From contig WRJY01000289.1 of the NCBI GenBank assembly GCA_009778355.1, positions 1-11,409 on the forward strand: 11,409 nt of DNA, in the 5' to 3' direction. Under the pieces are notes generated by a model. The model worked only from the letters and a program-made list of their open reading frames with translations. It did not search any database and had not been told where the DNA came from. This DNA is from Desulfovibrionaceae bacterium (lineage in GTDB: Bacteria; Pseudomonadota; Gammaproteobacteria; Burkholderiales; Burkholderiaceae_C). Each line of letters begins with the position of its first letter. Positions within the stretch are counted from its first letter, which is position 1. The position numbers and the translations under genes were made by a program. Below, piece after piece: positions 1 to 6,152 of this stretch.

Positions 1-64
1 GTGAAACCGGCCTCGGCGAAGCAGGAAGTTAGCTTTGAACCTGTTTAGGCGGGGTTGAGTAGGT

Positions 65-342
65 ATGACGGAACGGCTGCCATCGGTGTCCATGGCCGAC
101 GACGCGGTGGAGCGTGAACAACTAGCAGCGCTCACACTCCAACTTGATCTGGCCGATCGGCTGTCCACGCCAATGTGCATCTTCATGCCGAAATGCCACT
201 GCTGGGGGACTTGTTCAGCGTTGCCCTAGTGCTGGAGGGGCATCTCACGCTGCGAGACATGATCGATCGCAAAGTGAAGGCGGCCCAGACGAAAGGACTT
301 ATCTACATTCATCCAATTTCAGGCGCCGAGAAGAATGGGTAG
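65..342 (+). pseudogene. Small hypothetical protein gene, apparently frameshifted
   Basis: Not recognised. The ATG at 65, preceded by a weak purine-rich GAGTAGG, opens a frame that runs to a TAG at 227-229 (54 codons) and contains the segment LQLDLADRLS. A second frame is open from 148 and ends at a TAG at 340-342. It carries a coherent segment, MPLLGDLFSVALVLEGHLTL, followed by RDMIDRKVKAAQTKGLIYIHP. Joining the two frames within the shared open interval 148-226 gives a plausible mostly helical protein of about 90 residues. The G5 run at 204-208 is a natural slip site. Alternatively the second frame is an intact 49-residue protein starting at ATG 193. It converges on traN. Which reading is correct cannot be settled from this sequence alone, and no function is assigned. 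Confidence 0.4.
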
Positions 343-345
343 ATA

Positions 346-363
346 AACTGCGGAGCAGCAGTT
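346..363. terminator. Weak hairpin between convergent genes
   Basis: AACTGC (346-351) and GCAGTT (358-363) form a perfect 6-bp stem with a 6-nt loop. It lies 3 nt after the stop of the small plus-strand gene and about 65 nt beyond the traN stop on the other strand. Neither side is followed by a T tract, so it is at best a poor intrinsic terminator. Its position between convergent genes is the main argument for it. The remaining bases up to 428 show no gene. Confidence 0.2.
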
Positions 364-428
364 CGCGCCCAGTGCGCCTATCGCGGCATGGGCGGATGTA
401 TTCCATTGCGTCTCCAGCTTCAAGAACA

Positions 429-1754
429 TCATTGGCATTTCCCTTCGCCGTAATAACAATTGCCGGCGCGCGCCGCGTTGTTGTCCTGGATGACGCCGAC
501 GTTGGGCAACGTGGGCACGATGGAGGCGTAGAACTCGGTGAGGTCCATCTGAGCGAAATCCAGGCTTTGCAATTGCGCGATCGTGAACCCAGAGCAATCC
601 GGCGCGCGCGCCGTCCCCCATTCCTTGCTGACCTGCGCCCGGCCCTGTTCATTGATCAGGCGGGCCAACACCGAGTTGAAACAGCATTTCGTCGTGGTGT
701 AGGTGATGCAGGCGACGCACTTGCCCAAAACCCGGATGCAACTGGAGCAATACTTGCCGATGGTGTGGCACAGCTTGGCGCCTTCCTGCAGGGCGAGCCT
801 GCCTTCTTCCTCGTTGCAGGACATCATCGACATGACCACGTACATGACGACGGTGATGGCCAGGCTCCAGGGATCGAAGGCCAGCACGAAGCCGTCGCTG
901 GAATACAGCGCCACCGATCCCGCCGGCAGGGCCGAGCCGTTGATGGCCACGGTGACCCCATACGTGGTGAAGCTGCCGGAGAACCCTCCCCCGGTCAGCA
1001 GCGCGCTGATCCCTTGATAGATGAACCGCCGGTTGCCAGAATTCATCAGAATGTCGAACACCAGTCGCGATCCCGCCCCGAAGATGCCCTGGTTGCTCAG
1101 GCCTGCGCCGGAAGCGTTCGAGGAGCAGCAGTCGTTGAACAGCAGATCCCGACAGTGATTAGCCTCGCCCGCGAAGACCTGCAGGGTGTCGGGATCGAGA
1201 TAGACGCCGGCCTCGCGGGCCGCTTCCAGAAACGTCATGGAGCGCGCGAAATCCGCGTCATCGGTATAACCGGTGCTGAAGCAACTGCCCGCCAGGCAAA
1301 ACACATTGGCAGGGCAATTGCCAGTCGTCAGGCAGCCGGAGTAGTAGCTGGCGAGGTCTTCCAGGGTAGCTGACGGATTGGCGGCGATCTGGCTGGCCTC
1401 CCGCACCGCCGGATCATCGGCGAACACCGGCGGGCGCGGCGTATTGGCCGATGTCTGCGCCGCCAGGAGCGCCTGGCACACCGGATCGTTCGGCGCGAGA
1501 GCGCAGGCGGCCAGTTGCGCGTTGGCCGGCCCGGAAAGGTCGGACTGCCCGTAATAGCTGCTGGGCGCCGCCTCGCTGGTATAACCGGGAACGACCGAAC
1601 CGGCGCTGCCGGCATTGACCGTTCCCAGGATCGCCGGGTTGGCCGCCTGCCCGGCGGCTGTCCCTTCTTCGTGGGGGCCGGCCATCGCAATTGTCTGGGC
1701 AGAAACGAAACAGACCAGGGTCAACCAGACGACGGCTTGGCGGGCGATGGACAT
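429..1754 (-). CDS. traN: TraN, mating-pair stabilisation outer-membrane protein
   Basis: TraN sits in the donor outer membrane of F-type systems and stabilises the mating pair by contacting recipient surface proteins. The product is 441 residues. A signal peptide is visible (hydrophobic 7-22, likely cleavage after AMA at 23-25). The mature part has 20 cysteines, many paired as in the family: C141/C147/C153/C158, C201/C209/C210, a dense cluster from C313 to C358 (CSSC, CVAC, CC), then C387, C433 and C440. The C-terminus NCYYGEGKCQ looks like a natural end, so the gene appears complete rather than cut. It is shorter than F TraN (about 600 residues), with a hydrophobic stretch at 298-312. The start ATG lies 9 nt after the trbC stop, with AAGAGA upstream as a modest ribosome site. 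It is the last tra gene of this operon in the window. Confidence 0.85.
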   Translation of the reverse strand: MSIARQAVVWLTLVCFVSAQTIAMAGPHEEGTAAGQAANPAILGTVNAGSAGSVVPGYTSEAAPSSYYGQSDLSGPANAQLAACALAPNDPVCQALLAAQTSANTPRPPVFADDPAVREASQIAANPSATLEDLASYYSGCLTTGNCPANVFCLAGSCFSTGYTDDADFARSMTFLEAAREAGVYLDPDTLQVFAGEANHCRDLLFNDCCSSNASGAGLSNQGIFGAGSRLVFDILMNSGNRRFIYQGISALLTGGGFSGSFTTYGVTVAINGSALPAGSVALYSSDGFVLAFDPWSLAITVVMYVVMSMMSCNEEEGRLALQEGAKLCHTIGKYCSSCIRVLGKCVACITYTTTKCCFNSVLARLINEQGRAQVSKEWGTARAPDCSGFTIAQLQSLDFAQMDLTEFYASIVPTLPNVGVIQDNNAARAGNCYYGEGKCQ

Positions 1755-1763
1755 GATCGTCTC

Positions 1764-2543
1764 TTAGGGCGTTGGGCGCAGTCGGGCCAGGAACAGTCCG
1801 GCATCCTGCTGAAATGCCGGCGCCGCACCGCGCAGATGTTCAAGCGCGTAGTCCAGGCTGACGTCGCCCGCGACCCGCGCGAAATCCCCCGCCGCCGCGC
1901 AAGTCCCGCTGACGCAAGCCTCGGGGCGGGCACCATCGCGCACCAGCACGAAGCTGGGCACCCGCGTGATCGCGAATCGGTCGAAAGCCTGGGGATCGAT
2001 CTGCACGGCGACCTGCCGTGAACCGATGAGCGGCTGAATCTGGGCCACGGTATCTCTCAGAGAGCCGTTCGCCATGCCTCGTAGAACCACAGACGCCCGG
2101 GCGCGCGCCGCCTGATCGACCAGCCGTTGCAGTGTGGGCCGGGGCATCGCCAGACTGACAAACACAATGAGCCCCGGGCCTTGGGACAACCCTTGGGCCG
2201 CCGCCATGGCCCCGGACTGGTCCGCGTAGCCGCGCGCCAGCGCTTCCAGATCGAGCGCGCCGGACGTGGCCGGCTGCGGCAGGGCGTCGATGTTGGGCGT
2301 TTGCGCGGATGGTGGCGGATTGGGCAGGACGGTTGCGCCGTATTGGCGGCGCGCCTGCTCGATATCCTGTTCCGTGATAGTGGGCTGTGACCTGCTGGCG
2401 CGCTCGATGTCGGCGTCGGTGATGACCGGTGCCTGGGCGTCGGCGACGGCATGGATCGCCGCCAGCGCCAGCGCGGTCAAGCAGCGCCAAGAGAGGCAGC
2501 AAGAGCGGAGCCAGCCGGGGCGCGGGAGTTCAGTAGCCGACAC
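1764..2543 (-). CDS. trbC: TrbC, F-type pilus assembly protein
   Basis: TrbC is a periplasmic pilus-assembly protein of F-type systems, known in F to act with TraW. I place the start at GTG 2543, giving 259 residues. That GTG is preceded at good spacing by AAGGA, and a hydrophobic export segment (about 11-36, ending AVADA) follows. The longer open frame upstream only runs through traU. The family core is clear: GLIVFVSLAMPRPTLQRLV at 124-142, then VVLRGMANGS, and FAITRVPSFVLV at 190-201, whose Pro196 resembles the cis-Pro loop of thioredoxin folds. No CXXC occurs at the usual place, but C210 and C215 lie close together. Residues 41-65 hold two similar units, ITDADIERA and ITEQDIEQA. The gene overlaps the end of traU by 14 nt. 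Confidence 0.85.
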   Translation of the reverse strand: MSATELPRPGWLRSCCLSWRCLTALALAAIHAVADAQAPVITDADIERASRSQPTITEQDIEQARRQYGATVLPNPPPSAQTPNIDALPQPATSGALDLEALARGYADQSGAMAAAQGLSQGPGLIVFVSLAMPRPTLQRLVDQAARARASVVLRGMANGSLRDTVAQIQPLIGSRQVAVQIDPQAFDRFAITRVPSFVLVRDGARPEACVSGTCAAAGDFARVAGDVSLDYALEHLRGAAPAFQQDAGLFLARLRPTP

Positions 2544-3555
2544 AGCAGTTCCTTTTCCTGAAAAGCATGAAGGCGAAGTCCTCGCCGCGCACCGGATATT
2601 CCTTGCCCGCGCCCCAGAGCACGGTGGTGCGCCCGAAGGGTTGGCAGCACTTGCCGGCATCCTTGGCCGTGTTGGGGATGGGGAAAGTGAGCTGGGTCTT
2701 GTAGGCTGTTTTGTCCATGATCGGCTCGAAGTAGGGGCCACACAGACCGCTTGAACCGTGCCAGCCCCAGGCGAGCAGTTCCCGGTGCATCTTGGCCGTC
2801 AGGCGCTGCGCCATCAGGGCTGCGGTGCGCACGCCGCCCATGTGGTTTTGCACGTGTCCGTCCAGAGGGTAGATGCTGCCTTGGCAGCCGGCGCACCAGA
2901 ACAGCTCCCGTACGCCGAAGCCCAGCGAGGCGGCCACGCAGTCGGCCGCGCAGGCGGCGACGGCCACGGGGTTGGCGAACAGGACGGCGTCTGGATTGAG
3001 GATCAGCGTCAACTCGTCGTCCGCCCAGAGCGGATCGACTTCCGTGAGATACGCGAGGTCGAAGGATCCCTTTTCCAGGCATGGGAAGTCGGTCACGGCT
3101 TCCAGGTAGAACAGAACCGGGTTGACGTAGAAGTGGGCCTGGTAGAAGGAGCCGCCGTCGCCGTCTCCCTCGGACCGGGTGAATCGGGCGGCTTCGGGCG
3201 CCGGGATGCCCGGGTCGAGGTTGATGCCGCCCAGGGACGCCAGGCAGAACGGCTTGCGCACGGCTTCGACGTGTCGGGCAGGCTCCCAGAAGCCGACACT
3301 CAGCCCGATGATCGGGTTGACGCCGCAACTGCACAGCGGGCTTGAAGGGTTGTCGGTATCTTCCTGGCCGCCGAAGTTGCCGATGCGCGCGCCGCCGATG
3401 CTGATTGGCAGGATGCAGCTCCAGCAGATGTCGGTGATCGGGTTGGGAAACTGGCCGACGCACGTGGCCGCGCCGGCGGCGAACGCCGCAGGCCCAATCG
3501 CCCAGGCCAGCAGCGCCAGCAGCACGGCGCGCAGACAGCGGAGCGGGCGGCTCAT
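2530..3555 (-). CDS. traU: TraU, F-type conjugative pilus/DNA transfer protein
   Basis: TraU is a periplasmic, cysteine-rich protein needed in F for pilus assembly and efficient DNA transfer. The 341-residue product matches the family length (F TraU is about 330). It begins with a signal peptide (hydrophobic 11-26, likely cleavage after AFA). Conserved-looking blocks are FPNPITDICWSCILPISIGG (36-55), LSVGFWEP (85-92), the segment around HFYVNPVLFYLE (141-152), FWCAGCQGSIYPLDGHV (219-235) and GLCGPYFEPIMDKTAYK (270-286). Many cysteines occur as CxxC or adjacent pairs (44/47, 75/77, 221/224, 303/304, 337/338), consistent with dependence on the DsbC encoded in the same operon. The start ATG overlaps the traW stop by 4 nt (ATGA). 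Confidence 0.95.
   Translation of the reverse strand: MSRPLRCLRAVLLALLAWAIGPAAFAAGAATCVGQFPNPITDICWSCILPISIGGARIGNFGGQEDTDNPSSPLCSCGVNPIIGLSVGFWEPARHVEAVRKPFCLASLGGINLDPGIPAPEAARFTRSEGDGDGGSFYQAHFYVNPVLFYLEAVTDFPCLEKGSFDLAYLTEVDPLWADDELTLILNPDAVLFANPVAVAACAADCVAASLGFGVRELFWCAGCQGSIYPLDGHVQNHMGGVRTAALMAQRLTAKMHRELLAWGWHGSSGLCGPYFEPIMDKTAYKTQLTFPIPNTAKDAGKCCQPFGRTTVLWGAGKEYPVRGEDFAFMLFRKRNCCVGY
2550..2554 (-). promoter_or_regulatory. Ribosome binding site deciding the trbC GTG start
   Basis: AAGGA on the minus strand lies 6 nt before GTG 2543, inside the 3' end of traU. It is the only good ribosome site near the point where the TrbC signal peptide begins, and so it supports GTG over the distant upstream ATG at 2741. 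Confidence 0.6.
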
Positions 3556-4196
3556 GGGGCGACCTCCAATTCGTCGATACGCAGGCTCCTGCCTTCCTGC
3601 GACACCAGCGCCGGCACCTGCCGGATGCCCAGCCGTTGCGTGAGCAGGCCAAGCTGGTCGTAATAGACGGGAATTTGCCAGCGTTCCATCAAGTCCAGAT
3701 AGGAGCCGCCCGTCAGGATAGGCTTGACCAGTCCGCCGTAATGGGCAATCAGCGCCCGCGCCTGGGTGACTTGGCGCGTATCGCGGCCATCGAAGAACAA
3801 GAGGCGTCGCGGCAACGCCACGATGTCCAGCGGGTTCGCCCTTGTTCCAGCGGGGAACATTAGCCGCCCCTGGACGTCCAGGATGTTTTGCTCCAGCGTG
3901 TAGGAGGGATCGAAATAAAAACTGCGTTTCGTCCGGGTCGCGGCCAAGCCCTCGACGGGCGCGGGCTGCCGCACGGCGGCGATGCCACGCTCGCGCGCCT
4001 GCTCCTGGATCTGGCGCAACTGGCCACTGGCTTCTTTTTGGCGCAGGCGCTGGGCGATGAAGTCGAGCAGGTGCGGCTCGGCGATTTCGTAGGTCGGCCC
4101 GATCACGCCGACATCAATGGCCTGAACCTGGGCGGCGCCCGCCAGCAGGGCCAAACCCGCGATGCCACGCGAAAGCCGTGTCGCGGGCGCGCTCAT
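3552..4196 (-). CDS. traW: TraW, F-type pilus assembly protein
   Basis: TraW is a periplasmic protein required for F-type pilus assembly that works with TrbC. I start it at ATG 4196 (214 residues) rather than at an upstream in-frame ATG (4223). ATG 4196 overlaps the preceding stop as ATGA and has GGAG 8 nt upstream. A signal peptide is clear (hydrophobic 11-22, cleavage near VQA at 24-26), giving a mature N-terminus IDVGVIGPTYEIAEPHLLDF, typical of TraW. The central part has RSFYFDPSYTLEQNILD (91-107), and the C-terminal half contains LLFFDGRD and RLGIRQVPALV (188-198), a thioredoxin-like pattern without catalytic cysteines. It lies between the small exported protein and traU, with ATGA overlaps on both sides. 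Confidence 0.92.
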   Translation of the reverse strand: MSAPATRLSRGIAGLALLAGAAQVQAIDVGVIGPTYEIAEPHLLDFIAQRLRQKEASGQLRQIQEQARERGIAAVRQPAPVEGLAATRTKRSFYFDPSYTLEQNILDVQGRLMFPAGTRANPLDIVALPRRLLFFDGRDTRQVTQARALIAHYGGLVKPILTGGSYLDLMERWQIPVYYDQLGLLTQRLGIRQVPALVSQEGRSLRIDELEVAP

Positions 4197-4645
4197 CGAG
4201 GATTCTCCGCGTCCGCCGTGCACTGGATCTGGGGGATGAGATGGAGGCGGGCGGCGCTGTCTTGCTGCTGGGCGGCACGGATCAGGCCCAGCAGGACCGG
4301 GTCGCCGCCTTCCCGGGCGAGGGCATGGCGCAATTCAGCCGCGCCGAGGGCGCGGCCGCACTGCAACTGATAGGCCCCCAGGTAGACTTTGGCGCCTTGC
4401 TCGACCGCCGGCGCGATCTGCCGCAGCAGCGCCAGGAAATCGGCCATTGGCATTTCGGCGTCGGCGGCGATCGGCCCGTGGGCGGGACTGGTCTGCGCTT
4501 GGAGCGGGACTGTCGCCAGCAGCGAGGCGGACGCCGCCAGGGCGGTTATCCAGCGCGGCGCGGCGCCGCAAAATAGCCGCGGGCAGTGGCATGCGGCAAC
4601 GTGCGCTTGGGCGCTTGCTGGCGGGTTGTTCGAGTTGGCGGCCAT
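4193..4645 (-). CDS. Small exported protein of the tra operon, function unknown
   Basis: Not recognised. The 150-residue product has an unusual 30-residue N-terminal lead, including CHCPRLFC, and then a signal-like hydrophobic stretch ITALAASASLLATVPLQAQ (about 33-51). The mature part is small and helical (PMADFLALLRQIAPAVEQGA, then LGAYQLQCGRALGAAELRHA) and ends in a short region with a second cysteine (QIQCTADAE). Two cysteines in the mature part could form one disulfide. The ATG at 4645 appears to be the only start, because an in-frame stop lies about 39 nt upstream. The ribosome site is weak (AGG, 9 nt away). Its stop overlaps the traW start as ATGA, so it is coupled to pilus-assembly genes. 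A periplasmic accessory role in transfer is inference only. Confidence 0.65.
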   Translation of the reverse strand: MAANSNNPPASAQAHVAACHCPRLFCGAAPRWITALAASASLLATVPLQAQTSPAHGPIAADAEMPMADFLALLRQIAPAVEQGAKVYLGAYQLQCGRALGAAELRHALAREGGDPVLLGLIRAAQQQDSAARLHLIPQIQCTADAENPR

Positions 4646-4784
4646 CGCGTGATACCTGATCTGGATCGATGGACGCCATGATGCGTTTCAGGTCCGGGCG
4701 CAACCAGCAGGAAATAGGCTTGTATCAGGGGGAATTCGATACCAGCCGGAGCGTGAGCCGGCAAGGCCGCAGTAGCTGCTTCAG

Positions 4785-4851
4785 TATTGTGGCTTCTCAA
4801 AAATTATCTTGTTATAGACAAATATAGTGTAATTTGTCTAAAATGATAAAC
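4785..4851 (+). promoter_or_regulatory. AT-rich promoter region for the HipB-like gene
   Basis: This is the part of the 4646-4842 gap most like a promoter. Candidate boxes are TAGACA (4815-4820) with TAAAAT (4839-4844) at 18-bp spacing, which would put the transcription start near ATG 4852 and make the message nearly leaderless. Another -10-like hexamer is TATAGT (4823-4828), which lacks a good -35. No Shine-Dalgarno sequence precedes either ATG 4843 or ATG 4852. All candidates overlap the inverted repeat, as expected for a repressed promoter. I see nothing definite in 4646-4784. Confidence 0.4.
4815..4840. promoter_or_regulatory. Perfect 9-bp inverted repeat, likely operator of the HipB-like regulator
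   Basis: TAGACAAAT (4815-4823) and ATTTGTCTA (4832-4840) are exact reverse complements separated by 8 nt. The repeat lies directly before the XRE-type gene in an AT-rich patch unlike the GC-rich flanks. HipB-family antitoxins bind palindromes with short half-sites separated by about 8 bp and repress their own operon, so autoregulation is the natural reading. That role is inferred; the repeat itself is seen. Confidence 0.7.
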
Positions 4852-5208
4852 ATGCCTAGTCCTCCTCCCGTCATCTTCCCACAAGAACAACGCCTATTGA
4901 CCGAGTTGGGCGAACGCTTGCGCCTAGCCCGCAAGCGGCGTAAGTTGAGCACAGCGGCGGTCGCGCAGCGCGCTGGGATATCCAGAGCAACGTTGTACAA
5001 GGTCGAAGCGGGTCATCACGGCGTCACGCTGGGCTCTTATGTCCGGGTGCTGGTCGCTCTGGGTCTCGAAGGGGACTTCAATCGGCTGGCCGCCGATGAC
5101 AAGGTGGGGCGCAAGTTGCAAGACTTGGCCTTGGAGCCGCCACCCGCCAGCAAGCGCCGCACGGTTCGCCGCGCCGGAACCGGAAAACCCGGCGAAATCC
5201 CATCATGA
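4843..5208 (+). CDS. HipB-like XRE-family antitoxin / transcriptional repressor
   Basis: This is a 121-residue DNA-binding protein on the strand opposite the tra genes. The helix-turn-helix is clear at about 35-57: LSTAAVAQRAGISRATLYKV, preceded by ELGERLRLARKRRK, the usual XRE/HipB opening. Segment 62-83 (TLGSYVRVLVALGLEGDFNR) completes the five-helix fold. The C-terminal 25 residues are basic and Pro-rich, probably flexible. The start could be ATG 4843 or ATG 4852; a TTG at 4834 lies within the operator and seems less likely. Its stop overlaps the start of a HipA-like fragment as ATGA, the layout of hipBA toxin-antitoxin pairs. With the upstream palindrome, it most likely represses its own promoter. 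No functional toxin partner is present here, so it may now be an orphan regulator. Confidence 0.8.
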   Translation: MINMPSPPPVIFPQEQRLLTELGERLRLARKRRKLSTAAVAQRAGISRATLYKVEAGHHGVTLGSYVRVLVALGLEGDFNRLAADDKVGRKLQDLALEPPPASKRRTVRRAGTGKPGEIPS

Positions 5209-5387
5209 ACGGGCAGGACGCGCTGGAGGTCTGGCTGAACGACAATCTTGGCCCTATCTGCCAAGCCGGCGTCATGGGGCATGATCGCGGCCAGATCCGC
5301 TTCCGTTATGAACGCGCATGGCTGCAAGACCCGTCAAAGCGCGCTGCGTTTTTGCCGTCCGGGCGGCAACACCTTCCTTGGCGATGA
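5205..5387 (+). pseudogene. hipA: HipA-like toxin, N-terminal fragment
   Basis: The frame opens MNGQDALEVWLNDNLG and continues to GQIRFRYERAWLQDP, which matches the N-terminal subdomain of HipA-family Ser/Thr kinases. The match stops after about 44 residues, and the frame ends 60 residues in. A full HipA is about 400-450 residues, so the kinase domain, with its ATP-binding and catalytic residues, is absent. The start overlaps the antitoxin stop as ATGA, confirming a former hipBA operon. HipBST systems encode the N-terminal subdomain as a separate protein, HipS of about 100 residues, but no HipT kinase follows here. A decayed toxin is the simpler reading. Confidence 0.6.
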
Positions 5388-5481
5388 GGAACGGGCCGTC
5401 CTGCCGGTGACGACCCTGCGCGAGTTGGAGGCAGTGGCTTACCAACTCAGCAATCTTCAGGCAAGCGGAAAGCCGGATTGA
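5331..5481 (+). pseudogene. Unrelated 3' gene fragment joined to the HipA stub
   Basis: A second plus-strand frame, shifted relative to the HipA fragment, reads through LRFCRPGGNTFLGDEERAVL and then PVTTLRELEAVAYQLSNL before a TGA at 5479-5481. It looks like a real protein C-terminus but does not resemble HipA, and I do not recognise it. It may be the tail of a gene fused to the HipA stub by a deletion near 5330-5345. The limits given are approximate. The 62 bases from here to the signal peptidase stop hold no gene. Confidence 0.3.
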
Positions 5482-5543
5482 CCGAAGGCTTCTGGATAAG
5501 GTCAGGGGTCCGTGGTAATTTTTGTGGCTGGCTGTTGACGCCT

Positions 5544-6152
5544 TCAGAAGACCGGATCGACGACGCCAATGACTTGCTCGATCCGCACGAGGCCGCTTTC
5601 GCGGTAGCGGGAATCGAAGGAATCGGGGCTCAGACCCTGGACGTAATAGCAGTCCGGCGGGATGACGCCGGGGGCGATGGTCTCCAGCGGGCGGTGATCG
5701 AAAGCATGGGTCTTGGCCTTGCCGGCCGACTCGCCGTTGATGCGGATATCCCGTCCGGTCACGCTGACCATATCGCCAGGCAACCCGCGCACGATCTTGA
5801 AGAAAGGCTGTCCCGCCAGCCCAGGGTAGGCGCGCACTCCTTCGCCGGCGAACGCGTAGACGATGAAATCCCCCCGCCGCAGCGGGGCGCGGGCCGGGCG
5901 CAGCACCGCGACTTTGTAGGGCAGGCTGGGCGTCCAGTTGAAAAGCACTGGCACTCGCGGCGTGGCGTCGATGAACAGCCGCAGGTAGGCCAGCGCCCAG
6001 ATCGCCAGGACCGGCAGGTAGGCATACCAGCGTCGCCGCATGTGGCGCGCCGACTCCAGTGCGAACCGGCGCAGGCGCGCCAGGCCGCCAACGTCGTGGA
6101 GGGGGACGCCAGGAGCGATCTCCGGCTGGCCTGCGGGAGCCTGGGCGCTCAT
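5544..6152 (-). CDS. traF: S26-family conjugative signal peptidase (TraF/TrhF type)
   Basis: This is a membrane-bound serine protease of the LepB/RP4-TraF family. In other conjugation systems such enzymes process pilins, including head-to-tail cyclisation in RP4; the substrate here is not visible. I start it at ATG 6152 (202 residues), which overlaps the trbI stop as ATGA and has AAGGTGG upstream. An earlier in-frame ATG (6248) lies inside trbI. One membrane segment spans about 43-61. The nucleophile motif is NWTPSLPYK with Ser76, and the general-base Lys119 is in FFKIVRGLPGD (117-127). The closing box is YVQGLSPDSFDSRY (170-183). All catalytic elements are present. The name follows RP4 TraF, not the thioredoxin-like F-plasmid TraF. 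It is the last gene before the inserted hip module. Confidence 0.88.
   Translation of the reverse strand: MSAQAPAGQPEIAPGVPLHDVGGLARLRRFALESARHMRRRWYAYLPVLAIWALAYLRLFIDATPRVPVLFNWTPSLPYKVAVLRPARAPLRRGDFIVYAFAGEGVRAYPGLAGQPFFKIVRGLPGDMVSVTGRDIRINGESAGKAKTHAFDHRPLETIAPGVIPPDCYYVQGLSPDSFDSRYRESGLVRIEQVIGVVDPVF

Noticed and set aside
144..1373. Plus-strand open frame opposite traN (409 codons)
   Set aside because: Its sequence is the antisense of a clear TraN gene and shows no domain or signal of its own.
4670..4831. 53-codon plus-strand frame starting MDAMMRFRSG
   Set aside because: No recognisable motif, a weak ribosome site, and it runs into the operator; it could be chance.
4787..5530. TTGTGGCT present on both sides of the hip module, as a possible target-site duplication
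   Set aside because: Eight bases inside ordinary sequence, not at matching borders; no terminal inverted repeats or recombinase gene seen.
5484..5556. GAAGGCTTCTG and GCCTTCAGAAG near the peptidase stop as a terminator stem
   Set aside because: The complementary blocks are in swapped order, so they do not form one continuous stem, and no T tract follows.
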